Source of the DNA: Candidatus Enterococcus myersii
GTDB taxonomy: Bacteria > Bacillota > Bacilli > Lactobacillales > Enterococcaceae
NCBI RefSeq assembly: GCF_017316025.1
Contig: NZ_JAFLVT010000001.1
Coordinates: 1-64,000 of the forward strand
Direction: 5' to 3'
Length of the DNA: 64,000 nt
Under the pieces are notes generated by a model. It searched no databases, was not told the origin of the DNA, and worked only from the letters and a program-made list of their open reading frames with translations. Both the position numbers and the translations under genes were made by a program. This document shows positions 62,284 to 64,000 of this stretch, piece by piece. Position 1 is the stretch's first letter, and each line of letters starts with the position of its first letter.

Positions 62284-62340
62284 ATAAGATGAAATTTATG
62301 AAACGGTTTAAACCGTTACTTAAATTTCATCTTATTTATT
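62284..62340 (+). terminator. ABC exporter terminator
   Basis: ATAAGATGAAATTTA (from 62284) pairs with TAAATTTCATCTTAT (62321-62335), and AACGG/CCGTT extends the hairpin inside. TTTATT follows. Confidence 0.9.
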
Positions 62341-62430
62341 TAGCGGACAAAATTGAAATTTACGGCTAATTAAAAGCAAAAGTCTTTTTGTTTTACAATT
62401 TTTGAAAATGGCGATATTATTTTCACGTAA

Positions 62431-62474
62431 AGGGATGGTGTTCCCTATAAGTGCTGAAATGGCTGATGACACCT
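62431..62474 (+). promoter_or_regulatory. Fluoride riboswitch aptamer (crcB motif)
   Basis: AGGGA (62431-62435) pairs with TCCCT (62442-62446) around the loop TGGTGT. ATAA follows (62447-62450), then a short weak stem and TGATGACACCT (62464-62474). GGTGT (62437-62441) can form the pseudoknot with ACACC (62469-62473). This order, GATGG-loop, ATAA and TGATGNCNCCT, is the known fluoride aptamer. The downstream enolase is a known target class. Confidence 0.9.
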
Positions 62475-62530
62475 GTTGTAAGAGTTTATTTGAGATGTTT
62501 TCAAATACTTTTACAACAGGTGTTTTTTTG
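62469..62530 (+). terminator. Riboswitch expression platform (terminator)
   Basis: ACACCTGTTGTAA (62469-62481) pairs perfectly with TTACAACAGGTGT (62511-62523), followed by seven T. Its left arm contains the aptamer's pseudoknot strand, so fluoride binding should prevent terminator formation: an ON switch. Confidence 0.9.
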
Positions 62531-62573
62531 CATTTCAAATTTTGCCACCCAAAGAATCTAAGGAGGAATTATC

Positions 62574-63845
62574 ATGTCAGTAGTGATTGAAAATGTTAAA
62601 GCAAGAGAAGTTTTTGATTCAAGAGGTAACCCAACTGTCGAAGTCGATGTCATTTTATCTGATGCAACATTAGGACGTGCACAAGTGCCATCAGGAGCTT
62701 CAACTGGCGATCGTGAGGCTGTCGAATTGCGCGATGGCGGTGATCGTCTGCAAGGCAAAGGCGTTTTAAAAGCAGTGAACAATGTAAACACAGAAATCAA
62801 AGATGCACTAGTTGGGTTGAGTCCATTTGATCAAGAAAAAATTGATCACATCATGATTGATTTAGACGGTACAGCCAATAAAAGTCGGTTGGGTGCTAAC
62901 GCTATTTTAGGTGTTTCGATGGCGGTTAGTCGAGCCGCGGCCGCTAGCAAAAAGGAACCTTTGTATCGTTATTTAGGTGGTGTTGATTTAGAATTACCAC
63001 AACCATTTTTTAACGTAATTAATGGTGGTGTCCATGCAGATTCGGGCATTGATGTTCAAGAATTTTTGATCACGCCAGTTAAAAGAGCAAGTTTCCGTGA
63101 TGGAGTAGAAAAAATTGCCAATATCTACCACACACTAAAAGGAATTTTAGCTAAAAAAGGCCTTGAAACAGCGGTTGGGGATGAAGGCGGCTTTGCGCCA
63201 AAACTAGGTAGTACAGAAGCTGCTATCGAAACATTGTATGAAGCAATTAAAGCTGCTGGTTACATGCCAAAAGAAGAAATTGCGATTGCGTTAGATCCAG
63301 CTTCAAGCGAATTTTATAATGAGGATACCCATAAATATAATTTTGAAGGCAAAGAAATGTCCAGTGGCGAAATGTTAACCTACTACCAAGAATTAGTAGC
63401 GAAATACCCTGCTATTATTTCAATTGAAGATGGTTTTTCCGAACATGATTGGGACGGGTTTAAAAAACAAACGGATACGATGGGGGCTAACATTCAACTA
63501 GTTGGCGATGATATTTTTGTTACCAACCCTACTATTTTTAAAGAGGGCATTGATAAAGGCGTCGCCAATGCAATTTTAATCAAACTAAACCAAATTGGCA
63601 CAGTTTCTGAGTCCATTGCAGCTATTAAATTGGCGCGCCAAAATGGTTACAATACAATGATTTCCCATCGTTCAGGAGAAACTGGTGATACTTATATTGC
63701 TGACTTTGCTGTCGCAATGAATGCCGGACAAATTAAAACAGGTTCTATGGCCCGCAGTGAACGAGTGGAAAAATACAATCAATTTTTACGGATTGAAGAA
63801 GAATTGGAAGGCTACGCTAAACTAGCACATTTTCCTAAGAAATAG
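62574..63845 (+). CDS. eno: Enolase, second type, fluoride-controlled
   Basis: 423 aa, RBS AAGGAGG. Converts 2-phosphoglycerate to phosphoenolpyruvate. Complete active site: SGASTGDREAVELRDG, catalytic Glu in GDEGGFAP, metal ligands in ALDPASSEF, SIEDG and GDDIFVTN, Lys in ILIKLNQIG, and SHRSGET. The sequence differs clearly from the common Firmicute enolase and is shorter (423 vs about 432 aa). It stands alone, not in a gap-pgk-tpi cluster, behind a fluoride riboswitch. Fluoride inhibits enolase, so this copy probably restores glycolysis under fluoride. Confidence 0.95.
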   Translation: MSVVIENVKAREVFDSRGNPTVEVDVILSDATLGRAQVPSGASTGDREAVELRDGGDRLQGKGVLKAVNNVNTEIKDALVGLSPFDQEKIDHIMIDLDGTANKSRLGANAILGVSMAVSRAAAASKKEPLYRYLGGVDLELPQPFFNVINGGVHADSGIDVQEFLITPVKRASFRDGVEKIANIYHTLKGILAKKGLETAVGDEGGFAPKLGSTEAAIETLYEAIKAAGYMPKEEIAIALDPASSEFYNEDTHKYNFEGKEMSSGEMLTYYQELVAKYPAIISIEDGFSEHDWDGFKKQTDTMGANIQLVGDDIFVTNPTIFKEGIDKGVANAILIKLNQIGTVSESIAAIKLARQNGYNTMISHRSGETGDTYIADFAVAMNAGQIKTGSMARSERVEKYNQFLRIEEELEGYAKLAHFPKK

Positions 63846-64000
63846 AAGATAGTAAGAAGTTTAAAAAGGGCATTTCATCACTAGCTTCAAGAATAAACGG
63901 ATAAAAATTATTAAAAACCAATTTTAAGATTACTTTGTTTCCGGGCTTTTTCAGGCTGTAGTTGAATACTTTTGTTAAGAACGTCCCCTTATCAGCGGTT
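63846..64000. other. Downstream flank of enolase
   Basis: No gene or clear terminator is recognised in the last 155 bases. Confidence 0.4.

Noticed and set aside
62469-62530. Hairpin before eno taken as a simple terminator of the ABC exporter gene
   Set aside because: That gene already has its own terminator at 62284-62340, and the left arm is shared with a full fluoride aptamer.

Overview
The window comes from a low-GC Gram-positive bacterium, most probably an Enterococcus or close relative. The evidence is a late-competence comG operon followed by an adenine-methylase-like gene and ackA (the order I know from enterococci), a lactose-type PTS operon and LAB-type regulators. No rRNA, tRNA or CRISPR array was recognised.

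Positions 1-39812 are one complete temperate siphophage genome inserted in comGC, the major pseudopilin gene. The 8-bp sequence ATCGAAAT occurs at the first base of the window and again at 39805-39812, where comGC resumes. The order is: lysogeny operon on the minus strand (large serine integrase, small ORF, CI-like S24 repressor); an operator array with a strong divergent early promoter (2434-2546); early genes (Cro-like protein, SbcC-like ATPase, RecT-like annealing protein, MBL-fold enzyme, DnaD-type initiator carrying repeat arrays, DnaC-like loader, DUF1064 nuclease, ArpU-type late regulator); packaging and head genes; a tail module with a -1 frameshift and a very long tape measure carrying two wall-lytic domains; a baseplate/fibre protein with an S74-type chaperone; holin and amidase endolysin. 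Probable lysogeny-expressed accessory genes are a membrane-anchored protein (12146-12802), a self-contained unit (14653-15051) and a lipoprotein next to attR (39042-39704). The head gene at 19119 is a MuF-type protein with a C-terminal DUF6883-like domain, followed at once by a small immunity-like gene: a probable phage-carried toxin/immunity pair.

Positions 39811-64000 are chromosome: the rest of comGC, comGD-GE-GF-GG, a methyltransferase and ackA; a lacG-lacF-lacE operon with a convergent LacI-family gene; a GNAT gene; a TetR/ketopantoate-reductase-like pair with palindromic operators; an Amadori-compound (fructosamine) operon made of SIS deglycase, PfkB kinase, GntR regulator, a degenerate amidohydrolase and a DcuC/YfcC-type carrier; PadR plus a PadR-associated membrane protein; a MarR regulator with a glycine/arginine-rich tail plus an ABC exporter; and a second-type enolase behind a fluoride riboswitch with an overlapping terminator.

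The strongest leads are the fluoride-controlled enolase (62431-63845), the MuF-toxin/immunity pair (19119-20950), the comGC integration that splits competence, the fra/frl-like locus with a metal-ligand-poor amidohydrolase, two phage proteins with SSB-like C-terminal tips, and two unassigned structured RNAs (51998-52081 and 58241-58357).
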